A model generated the notes under the pieces. That model ran no database searches, was not told the origin of the DNA, and was given only the letters and a program-made list of their open reading frames with translations. A stretch of 64,000 nt of DNA from Maridesulfovibrio sp050916235 (lineage in GTDB: Bacteria > Desulfobacterota > Desulfovibrionia > Desulfovibrionales > Desulfovibrionaceae), in NCBI RefSeq assembly GCF_050916235.1, contig NZ_CP104854.1, forward strand, positions 3,658,001 through 3,722,000, read 5' to 3'. Within the stretch, counting starts at the first letter, position 1. Each line of letters begins with the position of its first letter. Shown here in pieces: positions 17,502 through 25,870 of the stretch. The position numbers were made by a program, and so were the translations under genes.

Positions 17502-17765
17502 TCAATCGTGATATCTGCACTGTACGATGACAAGAGCCTCGGGATTATCTTTAAATTTGTATACCAGCCTGTGCTCATGGTCGATACGTCGCGACCAGTA
17601 TCCGGCAAGATCAAACCTGAGCGGTTCAGGCTTGCCTTTACCTTCGAATGGAGTGCGCAAGGCTTCCTTGATAAGCAGATTAATGCGGTTGACCATCTTT
17701 TTGTCGGTTTTCTGCCAGTAAAGATAATCTTCCCAAGCCTGCGGCGTCCAAGTCAGCAGGGGCAT
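17502..17765 (-). CDS. yoeB: YoeB/Txe-family toxin (mRNA interferase)
   Basis: The 87-residue protein is a YoeB-type RelE-superfamily toxin, which cuts mRNA at the ribosomal A site. The start LTWTPQAWEDYLYWQKTDKK and the C-terminal YWSRRIDHEHRLVYKF, with the catalytic-type Arg, His and Tyr residues, are diagnostic. The antitoxin stop TGA overlaps the toxin ATG by one base (TGATG), so translation is coupled; a TTG just upstream is a less likely start. A partial repeat lies immediately downstream. Confidence 0.92.
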   Translation of the reverse strand: MPLLTWTPQAWEDYLYWQKTDKKMVNRINLLIKEALRTPFEGKGKPEPLRFDLAGYWSRRIDHEHRLVYKFKDNPEALVIVQCRYHD

Positions 17766-18022
17766 CAATCTTCCGCCAATTCGTGTTGCTCAGTATTGGC
17801 AGCGTCTGCAGCAAGAATGCTTTCGCGCAGACGTATGGCATTAGCCGGGCTTTTCAGCAGGTAGGCAGTTTCCGCAATGCTGTTATAGTCTGCAAGGGAC
17901 ATAATGACCACCGATTCAGCCTTGCGTCTGGTAATTATTACCGGTTCATGGGAATCGCATACGCTGTCCATTGTTGAAGCCAGATTCTTGCGCGCTTCGC
18001 TGTACGTAATTGCTTCAGGCAT
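17765..18022 (-). CDS. yefM: YefM/Phd-family antitoxin
   Basis: The 85-residue antitoxin has the N-terminal DNA-binding Phd/YefM domain (ITYSEARKNLASTMDSVCDS; EPVIITRRKAESVVIMSL) and a short acidic C-terminus that should bind and block YoeB. It also normally represses its own promoter, with toxin as co-repressor. The ATG at 18022 has an ideal site (aaggag) seven bases upstream. The longer frame starting at 18157 reads through upstream sequence without family similarity. Confidence 0.92.
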   Translation of the reverse strand: MPEAITYSEARKNLASTMDSVCDSHEPVIITRRKAESVVIMSLADYNSIAETAYLLKSPANAIRLRESILAADAANTEQHELAED

Positions 18023-18243
18023 GAAATTTCTCCTTGTTGTACAAAAAATAGTACATGTTTTGTCTGTCGTCAAGGTAGAGCGCCTAAGGTCTGCCTTATG
18101 CAGACGTCCTGGTTCACCCATTGTCCATGAGTTTTGTCCGCTTATATGAAGTGTCAATGCGTCAGCTAAATGGAATGTCCAGCCCGGATTTTGGGACAGA
18201 TTTAACTTTCGGCATGCCTGAAAGCTGCCTTACTTCCGAGCCA

Positions 18244-18280
18244 AGCCGCCAGAAGCCTTTAACGCTTCTGGCGGCCTGAT
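18244..18280 (-). terminator. Terminator-like hairpin after rsgA
   Basis: The stem ccgccagaagc with gcttctggcgg (11 bp) has a seven-base loop. It lies 15-50 bp past the rsgA stop on the minus strand. The T tract is poor, so ending may need Rho. Confidence 0.7.
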
Positions 18281-18292
18281 TGGCTTAACTCA

Positions 18293-19390
18293 TCATTTTT
18301 TCATGTTCCTGATCAACATGGTTATATCTTTCCAGCGTTCCTTTTCGACCCGGTCGGCGGATTTGTTGCGCCGCATGGAAAGGTAGTCCAGCTCGCGCTT
18401 CATTTTGCGGTAGCTTTCCAGTCTTTCCGGGGCCAGTTCACCGCTTTCCACGGCCTGCAGGACAGCGCAGCCCGGTTCGTGGCCGTGTGAGCAGTCTGCA
18501 AATCGGCAGTTTTCCGCCAGTTCCTGTATGTCGGCGAAGCTGTTTTCGATGCCGTGACCGTCTTCGTGGAAGGCTATTTCGCGGATACCGGGGTTATCCA
18601 TCAGCAGGCCGCCCTGCGGCATGCGGATCAGCTCACGCGTTGTGGTGGTATGCCGTCCTTTGCCCACGCTGGAGCTTACTGTCCGGGTGGCCTGAATGTC
18701 ATTCCCGTACAGCATGTTGGCAAGGGTGGATTTACCCGCGCCGGACGAACCTATCATGGCAGCAGTCATGCCTTGTCCAAGATAGCATTCCAGCTCGGAG
18801 CGGCCTCTTTCGTCCTGCATGGAGCTGAGGATTACCGGCACTCCGAAGGCGATGCTTTCGACTTCCATCACGTACTGTTCAGGGTCGTCGTGCAGGTCCG
18901 CCTTGGTAAGTACTATGACCGGATTGAGCCCGCAGTTATAGACCAGCGTCAGGTAGCGTTCCAGACGCCTCAGGTTGAAGTCGCGGTCCAGTCCGCAGAC
19001 GATGAGAACCGTGTCGATATTTGCGGCAATGGGCTGTTCGCGTGTGATTGATCCGTTCCGGCTGTAGCGCGAACCTGCTTCCGCCCGCGAAAGTATGTTA
19101 CTGCGGGGCAGCACTGCGGTCACGACCGTTTCGTTGGCGCAGACCCAGTCCCCGGTGACGGGATAGTCGCCGTTATTTGATTTGAGCACCCTGCCGGAAG
19201 GGGCGCAGAGCCACTCTTCCTGTCCGTCTCCTACCAGAAAAAGGTTTCGCTGCACGCTGATGACGCGGGCTATGCGACCATTAAGGTCTGCTGCTGCCGC
19301 AGTTGATTCAAATGATTCGTTCCAGCCGAGAAGGCTGAGCTTTTCAGGGGAACTGGATATGATTGTCTGAGATTTTGTGTTTTCGGTCAT
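18293..19390 (-). CDS. rsgA: Ribosome small-subunit biogenesis GTPase RsgA
   Basis: RsgA helps the last steps of 30S maturation and hydrolyses GTP in the presence of the subunit. The circularly permuted motif order is visible: TKAD (G4), then GSSGAGKST (G1/P-loop), then the HTTTTRE switch region and DNPGIRE (G3). An N-terminal OB-fold precedes it, and the C-terminal zinc module is CRFADCSHGHEPGCAV. The length of 365 is normal. It stands alone, with a hairpin upstream at 19444. Confidence 0.95.
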   Translation of the reverse strand: MTENTKSQTIISSSPEKLSLLGWNESFESTAAAADLNGRIARVISVQRNLFLVGDGQEEWLCAPSGRVLKSNNGDYPVTGDWVCANETVVTAVLPRSNILSRAEAGSRYSRNGSITREQPIAANIDTVLIVCGLDRDFNLRRLERYLTLVYNCGLNPVIVLTKADLHDDPEQYVMEVESIAFGVPVILSSMQDERGRSELECYLGQGMTAAMIGSSGAGKSTLANMLYGNDIQATRTVSSSVGKGRHTTTTRELIRMPQGGLLMDNPGIREIAFHEDGHGIENSFADIQELAENCRFADCSHGHEPGCAVLQAVESGELAPERLESYRKMKRELDYLSMRRNKSADRVEKERWKDITMLIRNMKK

Positions 19391-19836
19391 TTCATTTCAC
19401 CATGTTTCGGTCCGGAATCTCTCCGAACGCAGTCAATTTATGACGTCCTGTGACGGAAAGTCGCAGGACGCAGCTCTATGCCGTGATGGTGAATGTGTTG
19501 CGGAAATGAAAGGGCGCAACTAAAGACCGGTTTCAGGACGAAACGCAGATCAAACAGGCCGGGCGGCCTTGTATCTGAACCGCATGGATGTGCGGCCGGA
19601 AAAGCGGTTTAAGCCTGCTGATTGCCCTTTATTTCGGCAACTTCGCTTACAAGCTCCAACAACTTGGTGAACATCAAGACTCCTTGTTATTACGATATAA
19701 ACAAGCACTGCCCGATTACGGAACAGATGTCAACAGGGTAAACAGGGGCTTATACCGAAGGAAAGAACACTGAAATATGGAAATTGTCGAAGGCGGGGCA
19801 AGCTCTGTTGATAGCAATTTTACATGAACCAGCACC
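19391..19836. other. Intergenic region with an 11-bp hairpin at 19444-19470
   Basis: This stretch lies upstream of rsgA. It contains one clean hairpin, cgtcctgtgac with gtcgcaggacg and loop ggaaa (one G-U pair), with no T tract. It could be a leader structure or protein site. The rest shows no gene with a ribosome site or family resemblance. Confidence 0.5.
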
Positions 19837-19950
19837 TTAAAACCGATAGGGATTCCAAAGGGTCGCGGACCCTTTGGCCGCCGGCGGCGAAATCAAATCG
19901 CCAAAAGCGCGAAGCGCATCTAAATCAGCCCCGCAGGGTCGCCGAAGGCA
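19837..19950 (+). repeat. Dispersed palindromic repeat, form A, copy 1
   Basis: The layout is gggattccaaaggg, a loop, ccctttgg, then ccgccggcggcgaaatc, then ccaaaagcgcgaagcgcatc. The same order appears at 20771, 37149 and, reversed, 51612. It lies downstream of the minus-strand BON lipoprotein gene, past its terminator. Confidence 0.85.
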
Positions 19951-19964
19951 AATCAATGTACAAA

Positions 19965-20000
19965 CAGAAAAGGCCGGGAAATTCCCGGCCGATTTGTACA
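19965..20000 (-). terminator. Intrinsic terminator of the BON lipoprotein gene
   Basis: The perfect stem ggccgggaa with ttcccggcc (loop of one base, in practice shorter pairing with a 3-5 base loop) is followed on the minus strand by ttttctgttt. Outer arms tgtacaaa/tttgtaca also pair. Confidence 0.85.
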
Positions 20001-20018
20001 GGTTGGGTGTCCATAAGC

Positions 20019-20582
20019 TCAGGGCTTGTTGCTTACCCGCAGGTAGGACTTGACTCCGCGAACATCCTCGACTGCCTTGGCGTGGGCAATGGACTTGTCC
20101 ACCTGAGTCTGTGAGCCCACAAGGCCGAGCAGCACCACCTGACACTGGACCACCTTAACTTCCACGTTGGTGGACCAGATGTCGCCGTCAGCTATGAGCT
20201 CCTTTTTCACCGAGGCAAGGATGCCGAGATTGTCTGATGTTTCACAGGTCGGGTCTTCCTTCTTGGGCAGCAGGTAGGTTGTTACCCCCTTTACTCCTTC
20301 CACGCTCTCGGCGATGGCTATGGCCTTTGATTTCTGCGCTGCGGTCTCATACTCGCCAACAAGAAAGACCTGCCCCATGAAGGTGTACGGCTCAATGCCC
20401 ATCACGGACACTTCATCGTCATCCAGATAGCGTTTCATGATTGTCCCGGAGATTGTGGCGTCGGCGGTCTGCTGGCCCACGCTCCTTTCGTCCATGGCGG
20501 CCTTGTAGATTGTGCCGCAGCCGGTCAGGGGCAGGACGGCGAGCATCGTGATCATTAAAAAGACGGCGATACATTTGTTCAT
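20019..20582 (-). CDS. BON-domain lipoprotein (OsmY/DolP-like)
   Basis: The 187-residue protein has a lipoprotein signal ending in the lipobox LTGC (LAVLPLTGCGTIY). Two BON domains follow: one with DATISGTIMKRYLDDDEVSV and VFLVGEYETAAQKSKAIAIA, the other with DNLGILASVKKELIADGDI and VVLLGLVGSQTQVDKSIAHA. BON proteins bind membrane phospholipid and help keep the outer membrane intact, as E. coli DolP and OsmY do. ATG 20582 with aaggagga upstream is clearly the start. It has its own terminator. Confidence 0.88.
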   Translation of the reverse strand: MNKCIAVFLMITMLAVLPLTGCGTIYKAAMDERSVGQQTADATISGTIMKRYLDDDEVSVMGIEPYTFMGQVFLVGEYETAAQKSKAIAIAESVEGVKGVTTYLLPKKEDPTCETSDNLGILASVKKELIADGDIWSTNVEVKVVQCQVVLLGLVGSQTQVDKSIAHAKAVEDVRGVKSYLRVSNKP

Positions 20583-20770
20583 GGACTCCTCCTTGGGCGG
20601 TATCCTTGTTTTCCAGGTTCCCATGGCAGATGCTTAGGGTTGGGTGATATTTCCGGTCTTTTTATTCTATGCCTAATCGGGAGTTGTGGCAATGGTGGGA
20701 TGAAAATTGTGCAGGTCTTCGGGAAAGAGCAGGGATTGCCGGTGCGTGCTGTTTTAGTCTGGAACGGCCT

Positions 20771-20882
20771 GTTAAACCAATAGGGATTCCAAAGGGGCTT
20801 GCTCCTTTGGCCGTCGGCGGCGAAATCAGAGCGTCAAAAGCGCAAAGCTCATCGAAATCAGCCCCGGAGGTCCACCGGAGCA
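20771..20882 (+). repeat. Dispersed palindromic repeat, form A, copy 2
   Basis: The core is gggattccaaaggggc/gctcctttgg, followed by ccgtcggcggcgaaatc and the caaaagcgcaaagctcatcg arm. The last part (gccccggaggtccaccgg) matches copy 1 (gccccgcagggtcgccg). It sits 20 bp past the stop of the YhcH-like gene. Confidence 0.85.
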
Positions 20883-20902
20883 ACTTATATTGGAGGCGAA
20901 AG

Positions 20903-21394
20903 TTATTTACTGTGCCGTTCAAGGTGAGGCTCAAGCGTGGCGAGGGCTATCTTGACGACAACTTTTTTCACTGCTTCCGGTTCTTCCGCGCACCTCAGGC
21001 CCGGCATATGACCATCCAGCGGGAAAAATACCATGAAATTTCCTGGTGTGAGAATGCCCTGATTCGGCAATTCCGGGAGCGGCTTCAGGAACTCGACATC
21101 GCGTTCGGGGATATAGGCGGTCTCGATTTCCAGCGCGGGCAGGTCGGCCCAGCCGATGATTTCCCGTCCGGATAGCAGGAACTGGATGTCCACGTACTTA
21201 CGGTGCGCCTCGTAAATTCCTTTTTCGTGCTCTTTAGTGTTGTATTCATTCACTTCCGCAAAGACCGTATCACCGTCTATGGCGTGCCTTCCCAGAGCCG
21301 CGGATGTTTCCAGCCCGCGCAGAAAGCTGAATGCGGTTTCCCATGCGGGGCCGAAGTCGTATTTTGAATAGTTGTCCATGCTGTCCAGTATCAT
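20903..21394 (-). CDS. YhcH/YjgK/YiaL-family protein
   Basis: The 163-residue protein belongs to the family containing E. coli YhcH and the beta-subunit of evolved beta-galactosidase, a cupin-like barrel that binds a metal and sugars or sialic-acid-type ligands. Landmarks are NEYNTKEHEKGIYEAHRKYV, DIQFLLSGREIIGW, the FFPLDGHMPGL metal site and the closing VKKVVVKIA. The site aggag before ATG 21394 is good. No sugar-catabolic genes are nearby, so the ligand is unknown. Confidence 0.85.
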   Translation of the reverse strand: MILDSMDNYSKYDFGPAWETAFSFLRGLETSAALGRHAIDGDTVFAEVNEYNTKEHEKGIYEAHRKYVDIQFLLSGREIIGWADLPALEIETAYIPERDVEFLKPLPELPNQGILTPGNFMVFFPLDGHMPGLRCAEEPEAVKKVVVKIALATLEPHLERHSK

Positions 21395-21828
21395 GTTGTT
21401 CTCCTGAAAATTTAGTCGGATATTGGGCCTTCAGCTCTTGGCAGATGTGTATCAGGTGATGATGAATGTCAACGGGCAGGGGGATTTGACTTTCGGCATA
21501 GAAGAGGGGGTGTGAGCAGATGGCAGGCAAGGCCGGAATTAGGTTTTTTCCGTGCAGATTGTATGGCAACCGGTTTAAATCTACTTGCGATTGAAAACAA
21601 TTGTTGCATCTCTCGATGAGATTCATTTATTAACCAGTAAATTGCCTGCAGAATTGCACGAGCTGTGTTTTTACTGCATTTCACAATTGTTGATTTTAAC
21701 TGATTACCCGTGTCCTGTAATTTGTGGATATGATGCTGATTGCTTGTTTGCAGTGAAATAATGATGTGCTGTTTGTAATATCGGAATTGTTTGAGGGAAC
21801 TTATTTGCGAAAGTAAATTGCGGGGGTT
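21395..21828. other. Divergent intergenic region, 434 bp, AT-rich
   Basis: It separates the YhcH-like gene from the omptin gene. It should hold the promoters for both. I see no gene, terminator or RNA with confidence. Confidence 0.5.
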
Positions 21829-22800
21829 ATGTTCGTGTCACGTGTTGTTAAATATGTTACGCTGTGTCTGGTTTTGCTGCTTTTTGCAGGTACTGCCCAT
21901 GCTTTTCATGCTGATTCATTCAGAAACAAGGATGTTGCTCTTAACTCGACCATTCCTGCCAGCCTCAGTGTTCAGGTCGGAGTTGTGAATGGAGAGGCGC
22001 GTGAACTTGTTTATGAAGAGGGCAAGGGGCGGAAGGTAAGCGAACTGCAATGGGATATTGATAACGTCGTTATGGCCGGGGTCAAAGGGTCGTTTGATTT
22101 TACAGACTGGTTGTCATTCAACGGCGGTTTCTGGATGAATCTGACCGGTGGTGATGACGGCTACATGGACGATTACGACTGGCTTACCTCTGATCCACGG
22201 TGGTCGGACTGGTCGCACAGCAGGATAACAGTTGAGAAAGCCATAAGTGTTGACACTAATTTTGAAATAAAAATTTTTGAATGGGATTATCTGGCCCTTT
22301 CAGGGCTTGTCGGTTTTAAATTTGATAACTGGAAATGGGAAGATTCCGGCGGATCGTACGTGTACAGCATTAGTGGATGGCGCAACAGCATAGGAAATTT
22401 CCCCGAAAATGAAACCGGTATCGGTTACGAGCAGTGGTTTTATTGCCCTTACGTAGGAATACAGACGGATTCTGATTTCGGTGATTTCAAATTAAAAACA
22501 TATGTTAAGGGAACTATCTATGCATGGGCTGATGACGAGGATTATCACTACAGCAGACGTTTAGTCTTTAACGACTCCTTTTCCAATATCAAATATCTCG
22601 GAGCGGGGATCTCGGGCTGCTACTCCTTTACTCAGAATATTTTTTCCACAATTTCAGTTGATTATCAGAAGTATTATCGCCAGGTCGGTAATGTTAAGGA
22701 AAGGAGCACGGTCACAGGTGAAACTTCGTCTATGAGCAACGGTGCAGGAATTGATAACGAGACCTTGTCCATAGGATTGGAACTCGGATTCAATTTTTAA
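21829..22800 (+). CDS. Omptin-family outer-membrane protease
   Basis: The 323-residue protein has a signal peptide (LVLLLFAGTAHA) and the ten-strand barrel pattern of omptins (OmpT, Pla). The first catalytic pair lies in MDDYDWLT (OmpT DQD at 83-85), and the second in DDEDYHYS, giving Asp-x-His (OmpT Asp210, His212). Other matches are ARELVYEEGKGRKVSELQWD, NSIGNFPENETGIGYEQWF and the closing GAGIDNETLSIGLELGFNF. Omptins cut peptides between basic residues at the cell surface and need LPS. ATG 21829 lies very close to ggggg; a GTG two codons later (21835) has better spacing. Confidence 0.85.
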   Translation: MFVSRVVKYVTLCLVLLLFAGTAHAFHADSFRNKDVALNSTIPASLSVQVGVVNGEARELVYEEGKGRKVSELQWDIDNVVMAGVKGSFDFTDWLSFNGGFWMNLTGGDDGYMDDYDWLTSDPRWSDWSHSRITVEKAISVDTNFEIKIFEWDYLALSGLVGFKFDNWKWEDSGGSYVYSISGWRNSIGNFPENETGIGYEQWFYCPYVGIQTDSDFGDFKLKTYVKGTIYAWADDEDYHYSRRLVFNDSFSNIKYLGAGISGCYSFTQNIFSTISVDYQKYYRQVGNVKERSTVTGETSSMSNGAGIDNETLSIGLELGFNF

Positions 22801-23015
22801 TCCGGGTAGTCTGTTCTGCTTGAAATCAAGTGCGATATAAGGGTGTTGCACTCATGGAATAGTTGCGTCCGATGTAGGGGAAAGTTCTCGAAGACGGGGG
22901 GGCTCGGCGGTGCAGGCTGCAAATCAAAAAAAATGAAATCATGATCTTGACTGCTTTTTGTCCTGTTTTAAAAATATAGTAGAAACATTAACCTTATTCT
23001 TTCAAGGAGGACGCT

Positions 23016-23579
23016 ATGACCGTTTCCAAGCTGAATCCCTGGAACTGGTTCAAAAGGGAAAGTGAACAGGAAAGGACCCTTCCGGTTAAGCAGACGGAAC
23101 GGGAAGCAGGCCCCAATGCTTCTCCGCTTGACCAGTTCCATGCCGAAGTAGACCGTATGTTTGAATCAGTGTTTTCCGGTTTCGGACTGACGATGCCGCA
23201 ACGCATGTTCGACATGGCTGACCCCAGGCTTGATAAGATTACCATGAAGCCGAAGGTGGACATCTATGGATCGGACAAGGAGTACGTCATCAAGGCTGAT
23301 CTGCCGGGCATTGATGAAAAGGACCTCTCAGTGGAGGTGAAGGATGACATACTCATTCTTTCCGCTGAGAAGAAGCACGAGGAGAAGACCGAAGAGAAAG
23401 GTTACTACCGGGTTGAAAGGTCTTACGGCTCGTTTCGCAGGATTCTGAATGTCCCGAAGGATGCTGATAAGGAAAAGATCAGTGCCAAGTTGAACAAGGG
23501 AGTTCTGTGCATAACAATTCCTAGAACGCCGTCAGTGGAGAGCCGTTCTAAAAAGGTTGCCATTGAAAGCTCTTTATAA
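23016..23579 (+). CDS. Hsp20-family small heat-shock protein
   Basis: The 187-residue chaperone holds the alpha-crystallin domain at about 80-180 (PKVDIYGSDKEYVIKADLPG, YRVERSYGSFRRILNVP). It ends with the IPRTP segment that resembles the C-terminal anchoring IxI/V motif. It should bind unfolding proteins without ATP. The N-terminal arm is long and charged. A strong site (aaggagg) precedes the ATG. A TTGACT at 22947 may be the -35 element of its promoter, but the -10 is unclear and no HrcA/CIRCE site is seen. Confidence 0.93.
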   Translation: MTVSKLNPWNWFKRESEQERTLPVKQTEREAGPNASPLDQFHAEVDRMFESVFSGFGLTMPQRMFDMADPRLDKITMKPKVDIYGSDKEYVIKADLPGIDEKDLSVEVKDDILILSAEKKHEEKTEEKGYYRVERSYGSFRRILNVPKDADKEKISAKLNKGVLCITIPRTPSVESRSKKVAIESSL

Positions 23580-23610
23580 GCGAAAACTGTAGTTCTGTAT
23601 TGTTTGTTCC

Positions 23611-23637
23611 GACCCCGGCAGCATGTCGGGGTCTTTC
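23611..23637 (+). terminator. Hairpin after hsp20
   Basis: The stem gaccccg with cggggtc is followed by ttt. It lies between hsp20 and the small zinc-ribbon gene and is probably a partial terminator. Confidence 0.6.
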
Positions 23638-23657
23638 CACATGCACATGGAGGAATA

Positions 23658-23855
23658 ATGGTACATAAGTGCATTAATTGCGGTTGGTCGGGAAGATGGG
23701 AAAGGCTGATACACGAAACAATGTGTCCAAAATGCAGGTGCTATACCCTGCCATGTGTTGAAAGGCATGGCTCCGCACAAAACAGTGCAGGCAGTATGTA
23801 TAAATATCTGAAGATTGAAAAGCCGCAGAACAGACCGACTCAACTACAGAGATGA
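23658..23855 (+). CDS. Small zinc-ribbon protein
   Basis: The 65-residue protein has CINCGW near the N-terminus and CPKCRCYTLPC further on, a likely zinc-binding pair of CxxC knuckles. The start ATG 23658 has an excellent site (ggagga). It follows hsp20 at 78 bp with a weak terminator between, so it may be partly co-transcribed. Such small zinc proteins are common and their role is unknown. Confidence 0.7.
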   Translation: MVHKCINCGWSGRWERLIHETMCPKCRCYTLPCVERHGSAQNSAGSMYKYLKIEKPQNRPTQLQR

Positions 23856-23869
23856 CAGGCTGAAATGAA

Positions 23870-23902
23870 GGCCGCTGTGCAGATGCATGGCGGTCTTTTT
23901 CT
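23870..23902 (+). terminator. Intrinsic terminator after the zinc-ribbon gene
   Basis: An 11-bp stem with three G-U pairs (ggccgctgtgc with gcatggcggtc) has loop agat and is followed by tttttcttt. Confidence 0.75.
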
Positions 23903-24002
23903 TTACGATGTACCTTCTTTTTCCGTCCCGGTGTTGCATGTCTGAAAGGAATGTGCTGCAATAATGTTATATCAATAACACTCTAGTCGTTGCGGAGAAA
24001 TA

Positions 24003-24713
24003 ATGAAACCCTCAGAACCAACCACACTCGAAGATCTTACCGAAGTAATTCGCCAGTTGGCAGCTCATTACGGACTATGGATGGCGGAAAGCGTGCATCA
24101 ACTCGGACTTGAAGCTGCTCTGGATGCTGAAAAGGAAGCAGGGGACAGGTTTTTCGGGATTCTATCCGGCAAGCTCGCGCGTGCCCTTGGGGTTACTCCT
24201 CAGGAAATTCTGGCGGGAACTGATCAGGAGACGTTGGATAAGCTGGGTATGGCCTTGCGTTCAGCATGGCTGGCGGCAGACGGGGTATGGTTTCAGGCCA
24301 TTGAGAAACAGGCGGATATGGTCACAGCCAAACGGGTCAATGATACCTGCTGGTCCAGATTTTCGCCGCTGGAGGCCCGCCGGGCCAAGGACATTCTCGG
24401 ATTGCCTGATAACGGCGGGATTCCGGCTTTGAAGGCTGCTCTTGGGGTGAGGATGTATGCACATCTCAACCGGTGGGAATTTACGGATGAAACCGAAAAT
24501 TCAATCGTTTTTCGCATGACAGACTGTCGCGTCCAGACTGCCCGCAAGCGAAAAGGGCTGGCGGACTATCCCTGCAAGTCCGGCGGAATTACCGAATACG
24601 TCGGGTTTTCAAATGAAATAGACTCAAGGTTCAAGTGCGAGTGTATCGGGTGTCCGCCTGACGAGCATCCGGAAGAGTGGGTGTGTTCCTGGAGATTTAC
24701 TATTGAAGAATAG
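24003..24713 (+). CDS. DUF6125-like cytosolic protein
   Basis: The 236-residue protein begins with VIRQLAAHYGLWMAESVHQL, a motif of the DUF6125 group as I remember it. It ends in a cysteine-containing part (CECIGCPPDEH, EEWVCSWRFTIEE) that could bind a metal. Middle landmarks are KADMVTAKRVNDTCW-like and ARRAKDILGL. No enzymatic role is established to my knowledge. The site ggag and ATG at 24003 are clear. An internally deleted copy lies 780 bp downstream beyond a GNAT gene. Confidence 0.65.
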   Translation: MKPSEPTTLEDLTEVIRQLAAHYGLWMAESVHQLGLEAALDAEKEAGDRFFGILSGKLARALGVTPQEILAGTDQETLDKLGMALRSAWLAADGVWFQAIEKQADMVTAKRVNDTCWSRFSPLEARRAKDILGLPDNGGIPALKAALGVRMYAHLNRWEFTDETENSIVFRMTDCRVQTARKRKGLADYPCKSGGITEYVGFSNEIDSRFKCECIGCPPDEHPEEWVCSWRFTIEE

Positions 24714-24766
24714 GGGGGCGGTGAACTCGATCACGTATCCTTTTACGTAAAGGGATTTTGGGATAA

Positions 24767-24806
24767 TGCAAAAGGGCTTAGGATTGATTTCCTAAGCCCT
24801 TGATTT
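24767..24806. terminator. Bidirectional intrinsic terminator
   Basis: The stem aagggcttagga(a) with tcctaagccctt is followed by gattttt on plus and by tttt on minus. It lies between the convergent DUF6125-like and GNAT genes. Its stem sequence is almost the same as that of the tRNA-Ser terminator at 27178. Confidence 0.88.
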
Positions 24807-24835
24807 TTAGTAACCGAAATCCGGAATCCATTCGG

Positions 24836-25327
24836 TTAGAGTTCCTTTTGCATCCATACCGTATCGAAAATTTGTCCCTTTTTTTTAGCCACGTTTCTGA
24901 AACGTCCGCATTCTACAAATCCATTCTTTTTATGAAAATCTATGCTTTTCACGTTCAGCGAAGAGATATTGGCCAAGATATTCTTGATACCTTTTTCCAC
25001 TGCCCCTTTTTCGAGGAAACAAAGCAGATTATAACCTAATCCTTTACCTGTACAATCTGGATGAATAAAATATGTAACTTCTGCCGTTTGAGAGAATACG
25101 GGCATGGGATTATGTGTGCGTAACATTCCAAATCCCCAAATTTTTCCATTTTGATCTTCTATCGTTCCATGAGGAAAGCCCTCTGCCATTTTTAGCAGCA
25201 TATCAAATGCTTGGTATGGCAGACTATTTTCTGGATATGCCGCATATGAATTCTCAATGTAATAATTGAAGATATCCATTATTGCTTTGCGATCTTCACT
25301 TGAAATTGGACGAATTGAATAATCCAT
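24836..25327 (-). CDS. GNAT acetyltransferase, phosphinothricin-acetyltransferase-like
   Basis: The 163-residue protein begins SIRPISSEDRKAIMDIFNYY, followed by ENSYAAYPENS, the opening of the phosphinothricin/methionine-sulfoximine acetyltransferase subgroup. The acetyl-CoA loop is FIHPDCTGKGLGYNLLCFLE near 93-112, and FHKKNGFVECGRF near 131-143 is also typical. Members acetylate amino-acid analogues or other amines. The gene and its flank up to 25500 are clearly more AT-rich than neighbours, suggesting recent acquisition. It sits between the DUF6125-like gene and that gene's damaged copy, on the opposite strand. Confidence 0.85.
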   Translation of the reverse strand: MDYSIRPISSEDRKAIMDIFNYYIENSYAAYPENSLPYQAFDMLLKMAEGFPHGTIEDQNGKIWGFGMLRTHNPMPVFSQTAEVTYFIHPDCTGKGLGYNLLCFLEKGAVEKGIKNILANISSLNVKSIDFHKKNGFVECGRFRNVAKKKGQIFDTVWMQKEL

Positions 25328-25494
25328 TTTATTGCCTCTTGATTTATGGAAGTTGTATTTGTGTGTGAGATAATAAAATTATTATCTTATTTTAAATTTG
25401 TTTGATTTATAACTATAAGAATAAGAAATAAATTAATGTTTGATTAATTTTAATATTTTTATATTTAAAATCTCGCAAAAAGCAATCCCTTCTA
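25328..25494. other. Very AT-rich spacer upstream of the GNAT gene
   Basis: This is the most AT-rich stretch of the window by eye, with long A/T runs around 25370-25470. It probably includes the GNAT promoter. No gene is seen. Confidence 0.5.
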
Positions 25495-25690
25495 ATGATC
25501 TGGCTGAATTAATAATCCAAATGGCAGCCAATTACTGCTTATGGATTGCTGTAGCATCTATCCTTAGACTTGAAGCTGTATAGGCTAATGAAACAGATTC
25601 AAGGGCGAGTGTATCGGGTGTCCGCCTGATGAGCATCCGGAAGAGTGGGTGTGTTCCTGGAAGTTTACTATTGAAGAATTGCGGGGTTGA
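25495..25690 (+). pseudogene. Internally deleted copy of the DUF6125-like gene
   Basis: The first part (25495-25580) matches codons 10-38 of the intact gene only loosely, reading NDLAELIIQMAANYCLWIAV and then a TAG stop. It jumps directly to the 3' end: 25595-25680 is nearly identical in DNA to 24625-24713 (gagtgtatcgggtgtccgcc, then gagcatccggaagagtggg). The middle of about 500 bp is missing. The strongly unequal divergence of the two ends suggests that the 3' part was copied more recently or converted. Confidence 0.85.
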
Positions 25691-25870
25691 AGAATTGCGA
25701 CTAGGTGCCGGTATGGGCAGCAGTGATTAACCCGCGGTCATCAAAGAAAATGATTCCCTGTTGGGATAGGAGTGACTTCTTGATTGCGGGGCTGATTCTG
25801 TCAGGAGGCACTCAGCTTCAATTTTTTTGTCTGGTTATTATGCGCTAACAGTATCTTCGCGAATGTCCAA

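Noticed and set aside
17331..17864. A 177-codon plus-strand frame over the toxin-antitoxin genes
   Set aside because: It is antisense to yoeB and yefM, which have clear families, overlap and ribosome site.
19837..20145. Idea that the repeat at 19837 is a CRISPR-like array
   Set aside because: Copies are single, scattered and palindromic with no regular spacers; no cas genes are in the window.
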